64,000 nt of DNA from positions 310,001 to 374,000 of the forward strand of contig NZ_JAUSYO010000001.1 of assembly GCF_030816935.1 (NCBI RefSeq), in the 5' to 3' direction. The notes beneath the pieces were generated by a model. The model saw only the letters and a list, made by a program, of their open reading frames with translations. It made no database searches and had not been told where the DNA came from. This DNA is from Arthrobacter sp. B3I9 (GTDB lineage: Bacteria > Actinomycetota > Actinomycetes > Actinomycetales > Micrococcaceae). Below, piece by piece: positions 16,855-26,789 of the stretch (its first letter is position 1; the number at the start of each line of letters is the position of its first letter). The position numbers and the translations under genes are program-made.

Positions 16855-18468
16855 TTACTGGACCTTGATCTCGGCCAGACGCAGTCCAAAGCTGTAGCGC
16901 GTCTTCGGCGCTGCGAGCTTGGGAAGTGTCTTGATGGAGACGATCACGTACTGCGCGGTGACCGGCTCCTGCAGGGAGATGGTCAGATCAGGCGACGTGA
17001 AGCTGTTGCTTCCGACTGGCTTGGCACCGTCCAGCGAAGGCCGGTCATTGGTGAGGACGTTGATGTTTCCACCGGATGCCCCGAGCTGGCTCAGCGTTAC
17101 CGAGGAGACCGCTGATGGACTCTTCAGTTTCACCACCAACGGCACTTCAGTGGCGAGGCCGCCCCAGTTGTCTGTGGCGAACTCCATGTCCGACCAGTAG
17201 CTGGCTCCGTTCCCGTCAACGGTCTTGCTCAGGTCATCGTCATACGTTCCGGCGAAATCGAAGTTGCCGGTTCGGGTAACGCTCTCGATCGCTGGCGGTC
17301 CGGCCGCCGGGGCCGAACTGGCCGTCGTCGTCGGCTTCCCGGAACCGGCGGCCGGAGTGTCCGCGGAAGAAGTACCGGCCGCGGGCGGTGGTGAGCTCTT
17401 GAAGAGGCTCCCAAGGTTGGTCACGGCGAAGATCAGACCCGCAACCAGGACGGCTGCGAGCAATCCTCCGACAAGCCAGCGCTTGGACCGCGGTTCACGG
17501 GGCTCTTGGTCGTCCTTGTATTCGTCCTCATCCGCTTCGGCATCCCGTGCAGCGGCGGGGAAGCTGCGCGGCGTGCGGTCCTGTTCCGGAGACAGCAGTC
17601 CTCCAGCGGCGGCGCCGGCGGCTACGGGGCGCTCCTGGCGGGGCGAGTGGTTCTGTTCAGCCGGAGCGTCATGGGCGTAATCAGCTTCGGACCACAGGGA
17701 AACCTTCGGCTTCTCAGCGGGCGCCGGCTTGGCGGGTGCCGGCTCTGCGGGCGCCGACGACCTGGGCACACCGGGCTGCATCGCCGTCGGCTGAGATGCG
17801 GCCGCATCCTGCACGGGCTGGGGCGCGGTCTGGTGGGGCGTCGCCTTCTGGGGCGCAGTTTTCGGCGACTTCCCACTCCGGACGGCCTTGGCGGCCTTGC
17901 CTCCTGCGAGCCCTCCTGCAGCGGCTGCGGTTGCACCTGTTGACGGTGTCGACGCCGGACGGGAAGGTTCGGGCGACGGCGCAACCGGCAAATTAGACTG
18001 CTCAGCGGCCGCGCGCGGCTGCTGGCTGTAGTCGATGTAGCCGGCTTCGACTTCCTCGTCGTCGTAGAGGCCGTCGTAGGTTTCAGGTTCCTTGGAGCGG
18101 GGCTGTCCGAAGATCTCACTGCCCAGCGTGTCCGTGAAGAAAGGTTCAATGTACGGCGGGTTGGAGGAGACCACGAGGTCCAGCAGGTCCGCTGCCGAGG
18201 TGTGGTTTGTAATCAGGTACGTGGTGAGGTCACTGACGCCGAGGTCGAGGATCTGCACGTGCCCGGGCCGCTCTCCCGTTGCTACCTCACGGGCACTCTG
18301 GGCCACCTGGTCGCCGTTTTCCGGGCCGGCCACGAGGATGCTTACGGCACGGTTGAGCACCTGGTCAACACCGTCCAGCACCAGATCCTGGTCATGCGAA
18401 GTCAGTACGGTGGCGGTCACCTTGTAGCGGCCGCCCAGTACTGATCCGACATCGATCGGGTGGGACAC
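16855..18468 (-). CDS. Membrane protein with degenerate kinase-like N-terminus and extracellular galactose-binding-like domain, adjacent to MurJ
   Basis: A 537-residue protein. Residues 1-30 (VLGGRYKVTATV) resemble the glycine-rich loop of Ser/Thr kinases, but the catalytic HRD and DFG motifs are absent and only about 120 residues of a possible kinase fold remain. A long disordered Ala/Pro/Lys-rich and acidic linker follows (about 150-330), then one membrane segment (WLVGGLLAAVLVAGLIFAV) and an outer C-terminal beta-rich domain resembling a discoidin/galactose-binding fold. In Mycobacterium tuberculosis MurJ (MviN, Rv3910) carries a pseudokinase, a membrane helix and a similar outer domain in one chain; here these parts seem to be encoded separately downstream of murJ. 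Role in lipid II flipping control is inferred. Confidence 0.65.
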   Translation of the reverse strand: MSHPIDVGSVLGGRYKVTATVLTSHDQDLVLDGVDQVLNRAVSILVAGPENGDQVAQSAREVATGERPGHVQILDLGVSDLTTYLITNHTSAADLLDLVVSSNPPYIEPFFTDTLGSEIFGQPRSKEPETYDGLYDDEEVEAGYIDYSQQPRAAAEQSNLPVAPSPEPSRPASTPSTGATAAAAGGLAGGKAAKAVRSGKSPKTAPQKATPHQTAPQPVQDAAASQPTAMQPGVPRSSAPAEPAPAKPAPAEKPKVSLWSEADYAHDAPAEQNHSPRQERPVAAGAAAGGLLSPEQDRTPRSFPAAARDAEADEDEYKDDQEPREPRSKRWLVGGLLAAVLVAGLIFAVTNLGSLFKSSPPPAAGTSSADTPAAGSGKPTTTASSAPAAGPPAIESVTRTGNFDFAGTYDDDLSKTVDGNGASYWSDMEFATDNWGGLATEVPLVVKLKSPSAVSSVTLSQLGASGGNINVLTNDRPSLDGAKPVGSNSFTSPDLTISLQEPVTAQYVIVSIKTLPKLAAPKTRYSFGLRLAEIKVQ

Positions 18469-18639
18469 GGGTTCCTCCTAGACTGTCCGGGAACTGCCGG
18501 CCTGGCCACTTCATCAGTGACCTCGGGCCCACCGTTAAAGCCGGTGGCCCATGGTCTGCAACTCCCCTTGTTAGTCTCCGATCCTAGCCGATTCAGTGTC
18601 CGGGCCGCGGAAGCACGGCGTCGGAACACCGCAGGGGCG

Positions 18640-20787
18640 CTATTTTTTCTTCTTCGGACCGAACGGGAAATACGGATTGTGTCCGGGGGCGCCCTGGTAC
18701 GTCCGACGGCCCGGCAACGGGACATCACCTCGGCCCAGACCGCCCTCGGCCGAACTGGGTACGTCTTCGGCGGGCAGGTAACCGCCCTCGGGCCCGGCAC
18801 GCCAGCCGGCGCGTTCCTCGGGTTCACGGATGTCCGGCCCGGCTCGGAAGGACGATGCATCGAACTCCCCGGAGATTCTCGGAATCAGGCCTGTGTCCAC
18901 CGAGACGGTGGCCCGTTCCGGCCGGGTGGGGCCCCCTCCCGTCCCCGGAGCAGGACGCGGGGCGGCACCGGCGGGGCCTGCGGGAACGGGGCCTGTGGGA
19001 ACGGGGCCTGCGGGAACAGGGCCTGTGGGGGCGGAATCTGTGGGGGCGGAATCGTCGTCGGCGTTCGAGCCGCGGCGCAGGCGGCCCAGCAAGGGCTGGA
19101 GCAGGTCGCGCAGTTCGGTGACGCGGAAGAGCTTCAGCAGGACGAGATAGGCAGCCAGCATGATGGGGCCGACGACGACGATCGTCACCAGGGCGGCAAC
19201 GGGGGTGCTCCAGGCGAACCCGTCGGGGCTGTAGCTGCCCAGCAGCCACAGGGCCAGGGTTCCGGCGAGAGCGGAGCCGAGCGCCGCGTAGCCCATTCTG
19301 ATGTAGGAGCTGGCAATCCGGGGGCCGTCCAGGTGGCCCAGGAACCGGCGCAGGAAGGTGGCACTGACGATCACGGAGAGGATGTTCCCGCAGGTATAGA
19401 GGATGGCGATCGCGAAGATGATCTGGTCAAACGGCAGGAACTGGATCAGGAAGGCAGCCACCACGTTGACCAGAGCCAGAACCAGCTGGATGAAGAATGG
19501 CGTACGGGCGTCCTCGTTGGCATAGAACACCCGGGACATCATGAAATTGGCGCTCATGAAGGGAGTGCTGAGGGCCAGGATGGTGAGCGTCTGGGCCAGC
19601 ATGACACCGTCCTGGCGGTCCCCGCCTGAGAAGAACATGCCCAGCGGTCCGGCGAGGGCAAACAGCGCCAGCGCGCCGAAGACCGTCGCCACGGCCATGG
19701 TCCTCAGTCCGTGTGAGAGAGCATTGCGCAGCTCGGTGTGGTTGCCGTCCTGGGAGGCCCGGGTCATCCGGTTGAAGAGCACGGTGGCAAGGGAAAGCGC
19801 GATGATCGAGTGCGGCAGCAAGTACAGCTGGCTGGCCACCTCCAGCACGGCGTTGCCGGGCAGCGTGTTCGCCGCCGGGTCGCCGGCCCGTTCCAGGCGG
19901 AGGCGTTCGGCACCCGGGATAGTGGCGATGCGCATGACGTAAAGGAAGGCCAGCTGCCCGACGGCGGCAGTCGCCAGAGTCCAGACGCTCAGTTTGGCGG
20001 CCTGTCCCAGGCCCACGCCGCGCCAGCCGAAGCGCGGCCGGAGCCCCAGCTTAAGCCGGAACACCGGGACCAGCAGGATGGCGGTCTGGGACACTACGCC
20101 GATCGTCGAGAACCCGGCCACCAGAATGGTCTGGAAGGAGTCCCAGTTGTCGATGGTGTGGGGGTTGGCGGCGTTCGTCCCCATGATGCCGATGAACATG
20201 CCCAGTCCGGCGATCGCAACGATATTGTTCAGGATCGGCGCCCACATGGCCGGCCCGAAGGCGCCGTTGGCGTTGAGGACCTGGGTGAGCAGGGCGTACA
20301 GGCCGTAGAAGAAGATCTGCGGGAGGCACCAGAAGGCAAAGGTAACGGCGAGAGCCTTCTGCTGCGGCGAATAGTCCTGGGTGGTCAGATCGATGACCCA
20401 GGGCGCCAGCAGGGTGACGAGCAGCGTGAGGGAGAGCAGCACCAGCACGGCCAGGGTCAGCAGCCGGCTCACGTAGTCGGCTCCGCGGTCGGGCGCCTTG
20501 CTGGCCTTGATGATCTGCGGCACCAGGACGGCATTGAACACCCCGCCTGCCACCAGCAGGAAGATCAGGTTCGGCAGGTTGTTCGCGTTGATGAAGGTGT
20601 CATTCACCGTGGACCCGAGGCCCAGGGCGGCAGCCAGCATCCAGGTTTTACCGAACCCAAGGACGCGCGAGACCAGGGTGCCCGCGGCCATGACGGCGCT
20701 GGAACGGGCTTCTCGGGCGTGGACGGCTGTGGAATCGGCGGGACCGGACGGCGAGGGTGTGGATTTGGCGGGTGACATCGTCTTCAT
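18640..20787 (-). CDS. murJ: Lipid II flippase MurJ (MviN family)
   Basis: A 715-residue polytopic protein of the MOP superfamily that flips lipid II across the membrane for peptidoglycan synthesis. After an N-terminal tail of about 30 residues, the core begins SSAVMAAGTLVSRVLGFGKT and contains about 14 membrane segments to about residue 555. The C-terminal 150 residues are cytosolic, disordered and contain a repeat of GPVPA/GPVPT units written by an imperfect 15-bp minisatellite at about 18970-19050. The gene for the kinase-like membrane protein lies downstream on the same strand after 171 bp. No pseudokinase domain is fused here, unlike in mycobacteria. Confidence 0.92.
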   Translation of the reverse strand: MKTMSPAKSTPSPSGPADSTAVHAREARSSAVMAAGTLVSRVLGFGKTWMLAAALGLGSTVNDTFINANNLPNLIFLLVAGGVFNAVLVPQIIKASKAPDRGADYVSRLLTLAVLVLLSLTLLVTLLAPWVIDLTTQDYSPQQKALAVTFAFWCLPQIFFYGLYALLTQVLNANGAFGPAMWAPILNNIVAIAGLGMFIGIMGTNAANPHTIDNWDSFQTILVAGFSTIGVVSQTAILLVPVFRLKLGLRPRFGWRGVGLGQAAKLSVWTLATAAVGQLAFLYVMRIATIPGAERLRLERAGDPAANTLPGNAVLEVASQLYLLPHSIIALSLATVLFNRMTRASQDGNHTELRNALSHGLRTMAVATVFGALALFALAGPLGMFFSGGDRQDGVMLAQTLTILALSTPFMSANFMMSRVFYANEDARTPFFIQLVLALVNVVAAFLIQFLPFDQIIFAIAILYTCGNILSVIVSATFLRRFLGHLDGPRIASSYIRMGYAALGSALAGTLALWLLGSYSPDGFAWSTPVAALVTIVVVGPIMLAAYLVLLKLFRVTELRDLLQPLLGRLRRGSNADDDSAPTDSAPTGPVPAGPVPTGPVPAGPAGAAPRPAPGTGGGPTRPERATVSVDTGLIPRISGEFDASSFRAGPDIREPEERAGWRAGPEGGYLPAEDVPSSAEGGLGRGDVPLPGRRTYQGAPGHNPYFPFGPKKKK

Positions 20788-20838
20788 CGTCTCACCCGCT
20801 CATGGCTTTGTGCGCCATCGACGGCCTGTCCCGGCCGT

Positions 20839-21387
20839 CTACCGCTGTTCCGGCAGGACTTCCTTGGCGAGATCTGCGATGCGCCGCTCGTTCGGAAAGG
20901 AGAGCCTGCGGGCCAGCTCCTGGATGGGCACCCAGGCGACGTCCACGGCTTCCTTATCCGGATCGTTTTCGATCGTGAGCTCCCCGCCGGTGGCCTGCAG
21001 CAGGTAGTGGTGGACCGTTTTGTGCACGCGGTGCCCGCTGACGGTGAACCAGTAGTCGATGCTGCCCAGCGGTGCGAGGATCTTGCCCTCTATCCCGGTT
21101 TCCTCGGCGATCTCGCGGACGGCGGCTTCCTCGTTGCTCTCCTGGCCTTCGGGATGGCCCTTCGGCAGGCACCATTCCAGCCGGCCGCCCCGGTTAAGGC
21201 GGGCGATGATGGCCACGCGCAGTGCGGCGTCGGACGTGTCCACAACGACGCCACCGGCGGAAATCTCCTCCACGGTCGGCAGGGAAGCCTGTCCCGAATG
21301 CTGGACCGGCGCGACGTTGGCCCCGATTGCCGATGGCAACGGGGCGTTTGTCCTCCTGCCGGGAGCACTGGGTACGGGATGGGCCAT
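20839..21387 (-). CDS. Nudix hydrolase
   Basis: A 182-residue protein with a complete Nudix box (GHPEGQESNEEAAVREIAEETGI, fitting GX5EX7REUXEEXGU) near the middle and flanking strands SAGGVVV and RLEWCLPKG. The family hydrolyses a nucleoside diphosphate linked to another moiety; the exact substrate cannot be read from sequence. About 50 bp separate its stop from the murJ start, and it may be the first gene of the murJ transcript. It diverges from cca, as in related actinobacteria. ATG 21387 is preferred to GTG 21396, three codons upstream. Confidence 0.88.
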   Translation of the reverse strand: MAHPVPSAPGRRTNAPLPSAIGANVAPVQHSGQASLPTVEEISAGGVVVDTSDAALRVAIIARLNRGGRLEWCLPKGHPEGQESNEEAAVREIAEETGIEGKILAPLGSIDYWFTVSGHRVHKTVHHYLLQATGGELTIENDPDKEAVDVAWVPIQELARRLSFPNERRIADLAKEVLPEQR

Positions 21388-21566
21388 GAGGTCCACTCTA
21401 ACGACTCTTGTCCGATGTTGATGACCTCAACATGACAGGAAAGTGGATGGCTGGATAAGTGGTCGCTGGCGGCCCCATACCTACACCCCGCGCGGGCATT
21501 GGGGACGGTACCGGGATCGTGTACGGCGGTTTTCTGGCAGGCCCGAGAAACTATGCTTAAGAAACT

Positions 21567-23075
21567 ATGGCGCATGCACATCACAAGACCAGCTCACAGA
21601 CTGTCGACTTCCAGGTGGACCCTGTGGTTCTGGAGCTGGGACAGCGTTTCGTTGACGCTGGCCACGAACTCTCCCTCGTCGGCGGTCCCGTACGTGACCT
21701 GTTCCTGGGACGTGTCTCCCCCGACCTGGATTTCACCACCGACGCCACGCCGGACCAGACCGTTGCGCTGATCAAGAAGTGGGCCGATAACTACTGGGAG
21801 ATCGGCCGGGCTTTCGGCACGATCGGAATGCGCAAGGCAGGCTTCCAGATCGAGATCACCACCTACCGCGCCGAGGCCTACGATCCGGACTCCCGCAAAC
21901 CGGTGGTGGCCTTCGGACATTCACTCACCGACGACCTGCTGCGGCGGGACTTCACGATCAACGCCATGGCACTGCGGCTGCCCGAGCTGGAGCTGGTGGA
22001 CCCTTTCGGCGGTGTCCGTGACCTGCACGGTTCCGTCCTCGCGACGCCCGGAACCCCGGAAACCTCATTCTCCGATGACCCGCTGCGCATGATGCGCGCG
22101 GCCCGGTTTGCGGCCCAGCTCGGCGTGGCCGTCCATGACGACGTCCGCCAGGCCATGACGCGGATGGCTGAACGAATCACCATGATTTCCGCCGAACGGG
22201 TGCGGGAGGAACTGGTCAAGCTCATCTGCGCTGCCCATCCCAGGGCCGGCGTTGACCTGCTGGTCGATACCGGGCTGGCCGAGTTTGTGCTGCCCGAGGT
22301 CGCCGCTCTCCGTTTGGAGGCCGATGAACACCACCGCCACAAGGACGTCTACCAGCATTCGCTTCAGGTCCTCGAACAAGCCGCCGGCCTGGAGACCGGT
22401 GCCGACGGCGCCGTTCCCGGCCCCGACTTCGTACTCCGGTTCGCCGCGCTGATGCACGACGTCGGAAAGCCGGCCACCCGCCGCTTCGAGCCGGGCGGCG
22501 CGGTGAGCTTCCGGCACCACGACATGGTGGGCTCCAAGCTGACGGCGAAGCGCATGAAGGCGCTCCGCTTCGACAACGACACAATCAAGGCTGTGGCCCG
22601 TCTGGTCGAGTTGCACATGAGGTTTTACGGTTACGGAGACGCCGGCTGGACCGACTCGGCCGTCCGCCGCTACGTCACCGACGCCGGGCCCCTCCTGGAA
22701 CGCCTGCACCGGCTCACCCGCTCGGACGTGACCACCCGCAACCAGCGCAAGGCGGAGCGGCTGTCCTTTGCCTATGACGACCTGGAGTCCAGGATCGAGG
22801 CACTGCGCGAGCAGGAATCGCTCGAGGCCGTCCGTCCCGATCTGGACGGCGGACAAATCATGGCCCTGCTGGGCCTCAAGCCCGGTCCCGTCGTCGGCCG
22901 TGCCTACAAGTTCCTCTTAGAGGAGCGCATGGAACACGGCCCGCTGGATCGGGACGTTGCTGAGGCTAAGCTGCACGAATGGTGGGCCGCACAGCCGGAG
23001 TCTTCCCCTGACCCTGACCCTGACCTTGTCGCCAGCACCGCCGTCGAACCGTCCAGATCTGAGGAGTCCAAGTGA
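21567..23075 (+). CDS. cca: CCA tRNA nucleotidyltransferase
   Basis: A 502-residue enzyme that adds or repairs the 3' CCA of tRNA. The class II polymerase head is seen at about residues 25-160 (LVGGPVRDLFLGRVSPDLDF with the metal-binding DLD, and RRDFTINAMAL), followed by the RNA-binding domain and an HD phosphohydrolase-type domain (HRHKDVYQHSLQVL, AALMHDVGKP). The HD form is common in actinobacterial CCA enzymes. The C-terminus overlaps the next gene by four bases (GTGA). Start ATG 21567. Confidence 0.93.
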   Translation: MAHAHHKTSSQTVDFQVDPVVLELGQRFVDAGHELSLVGGPVRDLFLGRVSPDLDFTTDATPDQTVALIKKWADNYWEIGRAFGTIGMRKAGFQIEITTYRAEAYDPDSRKPVVAFGHSLTDDLLRRDFTINAMALRLPELELVDPFGGVRDLHGSVLATPGTPETSFSDDPLRMMRAARFAAQLGVAVHDDVRQAMTRMAERITMISAERVREELVKLICAAHPRAGVDLLVDTGLAEFVLPEVAALRLEADEHHRHKDVYQHSLQVLEQAAGLETGADGAVPGPDFVLRFAALMHDVGKPATRRFEPGGAVSFRHHDMVGSKLTAKRMKALRFDNDTIKAVARLVELHMRFYGYGDAGWTDSAVRRYVTDAGPLLERLHRLTRSDVTTRNQRKAERLSFAYDDLESRIEALREQESLEAVRPDLDGGQIMALLGLKPGPVVGRAYKFLLEERMEHGPLDRDVAEAKLHEWWAAQPESSPDPDPDLVASTAVEPSRSEESK

Positions 23076-23656
23076 TTGCACCGATGAACGCTCCGCGACC
23101 GCAGTTGTGGATCCTGCGGCACGGCGAAACCGAGTGGTCAAAGAGCGGGCAGTACACCGGCCTGACCGACCTTCCCCTCACGGTGGAAGGTGAGCAGCAG
23201 GCGGTCGAGGCCCGGAAGGTGCTCGACGCCGTCGACTTCGATCTTGTGCTGACCTCTCCGCTCCGGCGCGCGCGCCGCACCGCTGAGCTGGCCGGATATC
23301 CGGGCGCCCAGCTGGAGCCGCTCGCCGTCGAGTGGGACTACGGCGATTACGAGGGCATCAGCTCCGACCTCATCCGGAAGGACAATCCGGAGTACCTGAT
23401 CTGGACGCACGGCGTGCCGAACGGTGAATCGCTCGACGACGTCGCTGCACGTGCCGACAAGATCGTTGGCCGCGTGCTTGAGTCCGGTCTGGACAATGTC
23501 CTCATTGTGGCCCACGGCCACTTCTCCCGGATCCTCACTGCGCGGTGGCTTGGCCTGGATCCCCGCGAGGGCCGGCACTTCATCCTGGGCACCGCCAAGG
23601 TCTGCACCTTGGGCTGGGACAAGAAGACACCGGCCGTGGTGCGCTGGGGCCTGTAG
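23072..23656 (+). CDS. Histidine phosphatase family protein (acid phosphatase / phosphoglycerate mutase-like)
   Basis: A 194-residue protein of the histidine phosphatase superfamily. The catalytic RHGE motif appears as LWILRHGETEWSKSGQYTG, the second Arg segment as TSPLRRARRTAEL and the second catalytic His in IVAHGHFSRIL. It dephosphorylates small molecules through a phosphohistidine; the substrate is unknown. Its GTG start overlaps the cca stop codon by four bases, so translation is coupled. Confidence 0.88.
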   Translation: MIAPMNAPRPQLWILRHGETEWSKSGQYTGLTDLPLTVEGEQQAVEARKVLDAVDFDLVLTSPLRRARRTAELAGYPGAQLEPLAVEWDYGDYEGISSDLIRKDNPEYLIWTHGVPNGESLDDVAARADKIVGRVLESGLDNVLIVAHGHFSRILTARWLGLDPREGRHFILGTAKVCTLGWDKKTPAVVRWGL

Positions 23657-23750
23657 AAAACCGCCGGGAACCAGCTTCAGTGCGTGGCCCCCTGCCTGGT
23701 GTGTAGCCGCGCCGCGGCCCGCCCGTGGTTGCCCCGGTAAGCTCAAAGAC

Positions 23751-25220
23751 ATGCAGGAGACAAAGCCGCCGGAGCACCGCAAGCGCGCCCGACTGGTCAT
23801 TCCAAGCCGCAGTGATCTGTTCCTACGGAACTTCACCGAACTTGTCGGCGGGCCAATGGGCCACCGCGCGGCGCCCGGCGTCGTCTCCCCCGGCTTCTTC
23901 ACCGTGGAACGCGTCCTGATTCTGCTCACGGTGCTGGCCGCCCTGCTCGGAATCGTCCTGAAGTCGTACTGCCGGACCAACGGGTGGGAAACGCCGGGGC
24001 AGTTCTATTCGACCTGCTACTCGGACTTCCCCGAACTGTTCCGGAACCGCGGACTCGGCGACGGTGCCTTCCCGTTCCTTGCCAAGGAAACGTTCTTCGA
24101 GTATCCGGTGCTCATGGGCCTGATCGCCGGCGCAACGGCCCTACTGGTCCCGGGTGATGGAACCGCAAGGGACCGCGTCCTGGCGTACTTCGACGTCAAT
24201 GCCGCCCTGGTCGCTGCCGTCTGGATCGTCACCGTGCTGGCCACGGCGCGGATGGCCCGCCGGCGGACGTGGGATGCGGCGATGGTGGCCGTCGCGCCCG
24301 GCATCGTGCTGGCCGGCACCATCAACTGGGACATGTGGGCCGTCGGCCTGCTGGCCCTGGGCATGTACTACTTCTCTCGCGACAAACTGGTGCTGGCGGG
24401 GATCTTCATCGGCCTCGGCACCGCCACCAAGCTCTACCCCATGCTGATCGTCGGCGCTCTGCTGCTGCTGGCGCTCCGCACGGGCCGGTTCCGCCCCTTG
24501 CTGGTCACGGTGGCCTCCGCTGCCGCCGCCTGGCTCGCCGTCAACCTGCCGGTGGCGGCGCTGAATCCGGCGGGCTGGAAGTATTTCTACGAATTCACCC
24601 AGGACCGGCCTGCCGGCTACAGCTCGCCCTGGTTTGCCTACAACCTCGTGGCCGGACGCCTCGGCTGGTTGCCCCTGCAGGCCGAGGCAATCAACGCACT
24701 CGCCCTGGACATCTTCGTCCTGGCCTGCGTCCTGATCGGCGTACTGGCGCTGACCGCGCCGCGGCGTCCCCGGCTCGCCCAGCTGGCCTTCCTGATCGTG
24801 GGAGCGTTCATCCTGACCAACAAGGTGTATTCGCCGCAGTTCGTTCTCTGGCTCATTCCCCTGCTGGCCCTGGCCCGTCCGCGCTGGCGCGACTTCCTCA
24901 TCTGGCAAGTCATCGAAGGCCTGCACTGGGCTGCCATCTGGATGTATCTTGGGCAGGTGACCAGCGGCGGCGTCTCCCAGCACAATATCGACATGCCGTA
25001 CTACGTTCTGGCGGTGGTGTTCCACATGATCGCGACGGGGTACCTGATGGCGCGCGTGGCCTGGGATGTCTGGGACCCGGACTACGACATCATCCGGCGC
25101 CATGACCTGGACGACCCGCAGGGCGGGCCCTTCGACCGTGCCCCGGACTGGCTTCGGATCGATCCCGTCAGGCCCTCGGCATCACTGTTGCCCTGGCGGA
25201 AGGCCACGGTCGATGCCTGA
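23751..25220 (+). CDS. Glycosyltransferase family 87-type membrane protein (DUF2029)
   Basis: A 489-residue protein with about ten membrane segments of the DUF2029/GT87 family, whose known members are polyprenyl-phosphate-mannose-dependent mannosyltransferases acting on the outer face of the membrane (for example PimE in mycobacteria). An early acidic/aromatic loop and the motif GLGTATKLYPMLIV with a charged TK are typical. The start ATG 23751 was chosen although the frame is open further upstream, because upstream codons overlap the previous gene and lack family character. The last eight bases overlap the next gene. Confidence 0.8.
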   Translation: MQETKPPEHRKRARLVIPSRSDLFLRNFTELVGGPMGHRAAPGVVSPGFFTVERVLILLTVLAALLGIVLKSYCRTNGWETPGQFYSTCYSDFPELFRNRGLGDGAFPFLAKETFFEYPVLMGLIAGATALLVPGDGTARDRVLAYFDVNAALVAAVWIVTVLATARMARRRTWDAAMVAVAPGIVLAGTINWDMWAVGLLALGMYYFSRDKLVLAGIFIGLGTATKLYPMLIVGALLLLALRTGRFRPLLVTVASAAAAWLAVNLPVAALNPAGWKYFYEFTQDRPAGYSSPWFAYNLVAGRLGWLPLQAEAINALALDIFVLACVLIGVLALTAPRRPRLAQLAFLIVGAFILTNKVYSPQFVLWLIPLLALARPRWRDFLIWQVIEGLHWAAIWMYLGQVTSGGVSQHNIDMPYYVLAVVFHMIATGYLMARVAWDVWDPDYDIIRRHDLDDPQGGPFDRAPDWLRIDPVRPSASLLPWRKATVDA

Positions 25221-26652
25221 CGTCGCCGTGGTCGGTTCCGGCCCCAATGGTCTTGCCGCAGCGGTGACGCTGGCCCGGGCCGGGCTCAAGGTGCATGTCT
25301 ACGAGGCAGCCGCCGCGCCCGGCGGTGGTGTGCGCACCTCGGAACTGATGGAACCGGGCCATGTGCACGACGTCTGCTCCGCGGTGCATCCGATGGTCCT
25401 GGCCTCCCCGTTCTTCCGGGATTTCGGACTGTCGCGGCGGATCGAGCTGGCGGTGCCCGAGGTGTCCTACGGTTCACCGCTCGACGGCGGCCGTGCGGCT
25501 CTGGCGTACCGGTCGCTCGAACGGACCGCGGACGGACTGGGACGGGACGGCCGAGCGTTCCGCCGCCTCATGGCCCCGCTCGTGGACCGTGTGGACGGCA
25601 TCGCGGATCTGACCCTCAACCAGCTGCTCCGCGTGCCGAAGGACCCAGTAGCGGCCGGGCTTTTCGGCCTCCGCACGCTCGAACAGGGATCCCGGCTCTG
25701 GGGGCTGAGGTTCCGGGAAGACCGGGCACCGGCCCTCCTGACCGGCGTCGCGGCACACGCCGTCTCCTCGTTGCCCTCGCTGGCCGCCGCGGGGGCGGGA
25801 CTCATGCTCGGGGCGCTGGCGCACGCCGAGGGCTGGCCGGTCCCGCTCGGCGGTTCGGCGGCGATCGCCGAGGCTCTGATTGCCGATCTGGAGGCCCACG
25901 GCGGCGTGGTGGAAACCGACGCGCGGATCGACTCCCTGGCCGAGCTTCCTCCGGTCCGGGCCACGCTGCTCGATGTCGCCCCGCCCGGACTGCTCCGCCT
26001 GGCGGAGGGAAGGCTGCCGGACCGGTACCGGCGCGCCCTTGAGGCATTCCGCTTCGGGAATGGAGCCTGCAAGGTCGATTTCATCCTGTCGGCCCCCGTG
26101 CCGTGGGCTGCCCCGGGGCTCGGTGACGCAGGCACCGTGCACGTCGGCGGCAGCAGGGAGGAGATGGCCGAGGCCGAGAACCAGGTTGCCGCGGGCCGGC
26201 ATCCGGAGCGGCCGTACGTGCTGGTTTCCCAGCCGTCCCGCTTCGACGCAAGCCGCGCCCCCGAGGGACGCCACATCCTGTGGAGCTACTGCCATGTACC
26301 CGCCGGTTCCACCGTCGACATGGGAGAAGCGGTGATTGCCCAGCTGGAGCGCTTCGCGCCGGGATTCCGTGACGTCATCGTGGGTTACAAGGTAACGACG
26401 GCGGCCGGGCTGGCGGACTACAACGCGAACTACATCGGCGGTGATTTCAGCGCGGGTCTGATGGACCTCCGGGGTCTGCTCCGACGCCCGGTCCTGGGTC
26501 CTGTTCCGTGGCGGACGCCGCTCCGCGGGGTGTACCTCTGTTCCTCATCCACGCCCCCAGGGCCCGGTGTGACGGGCATGCCGGGGTTCCACGCCGCGAG
26601 ATATGCCTTGAAAGACATATTTAGCCTAGCGGTGCCGGGCCTTTCGGCGTAG
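25213..26652 (+). CDS. Phytoene desaturase-like FAD-dependent oxidoreductase
   Basis: A 479-residue flavoprotein starting MPDVAVVGSGPNGLAAAVTLARAG, the dinucleotide-binding GxGxxG motif of the phytoene desaturase/RetSat-type family, followed by YEAAAAPGGGVRTSEL. The C-terminal FAD segment PGPGVTGMPGFHAARYAL is typical of NAD(P)/FAD-dependent oxidoreductases of this group. The substrate is unknown; no carotenoid genes lie nearby, so a carotenoid role is not supported. The start codon ATG 25213 overlaps the previous stop by eight bases. Confidence 0.85.
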   Translation: MPDVAVVGSGPNGLAAAVTLARAGLKVHVYEAAAAPGGGVRTSELMEPGHVHDVCSAVHPMVLASPFFRDFGLSRRIELAVPEVSYGSPLDGGRAALAYRSLERTADGLGRDGRAFRRLMAPLVDRVDGIADLTLNQLLRVPKDPVAAGLFGLRTLEQGSRLWGLRFREDRAPALLTGVAAHAVSSLPSLAAAGAGLMLGALAHAEGWPVPLGGSAAIAEALIADLEAHGGVVETDARIDSLAELPPVRATLLDVAPPGLLRLAEGRLPDRYRRALEAFRFGNGACKVDFILSAPVPWAAPGLGDAGTVHVGGSREEMAEAENQVAAGRHPERPYVLVSQPSRFDASRAPEGRHILWSYCHVPAGSTVDMGEAVIAQLERFAPGFRDVIVGYKVTTAAGLADYNANYIGGDFSAGLMDLRGLLRRPVLGPVPWRTPLRGVYLCSSSTPPGPGVTGMPGFHAARYALKDIFSLAVPGLSA

Positions 26653-26789
26653 CCGGCGGCTCGGGGTCCGGGCGCTGCGCTGCCGGCCTTCACGAGGTGC
26701 GGCCGGGTCCGTGTCCTTTGTGTCCGTCCCGCGGTCCCCGCAGCGGGCGGAAATCGAGCAATGTCGCCAGCCCGGGGCATAATGGCGCG

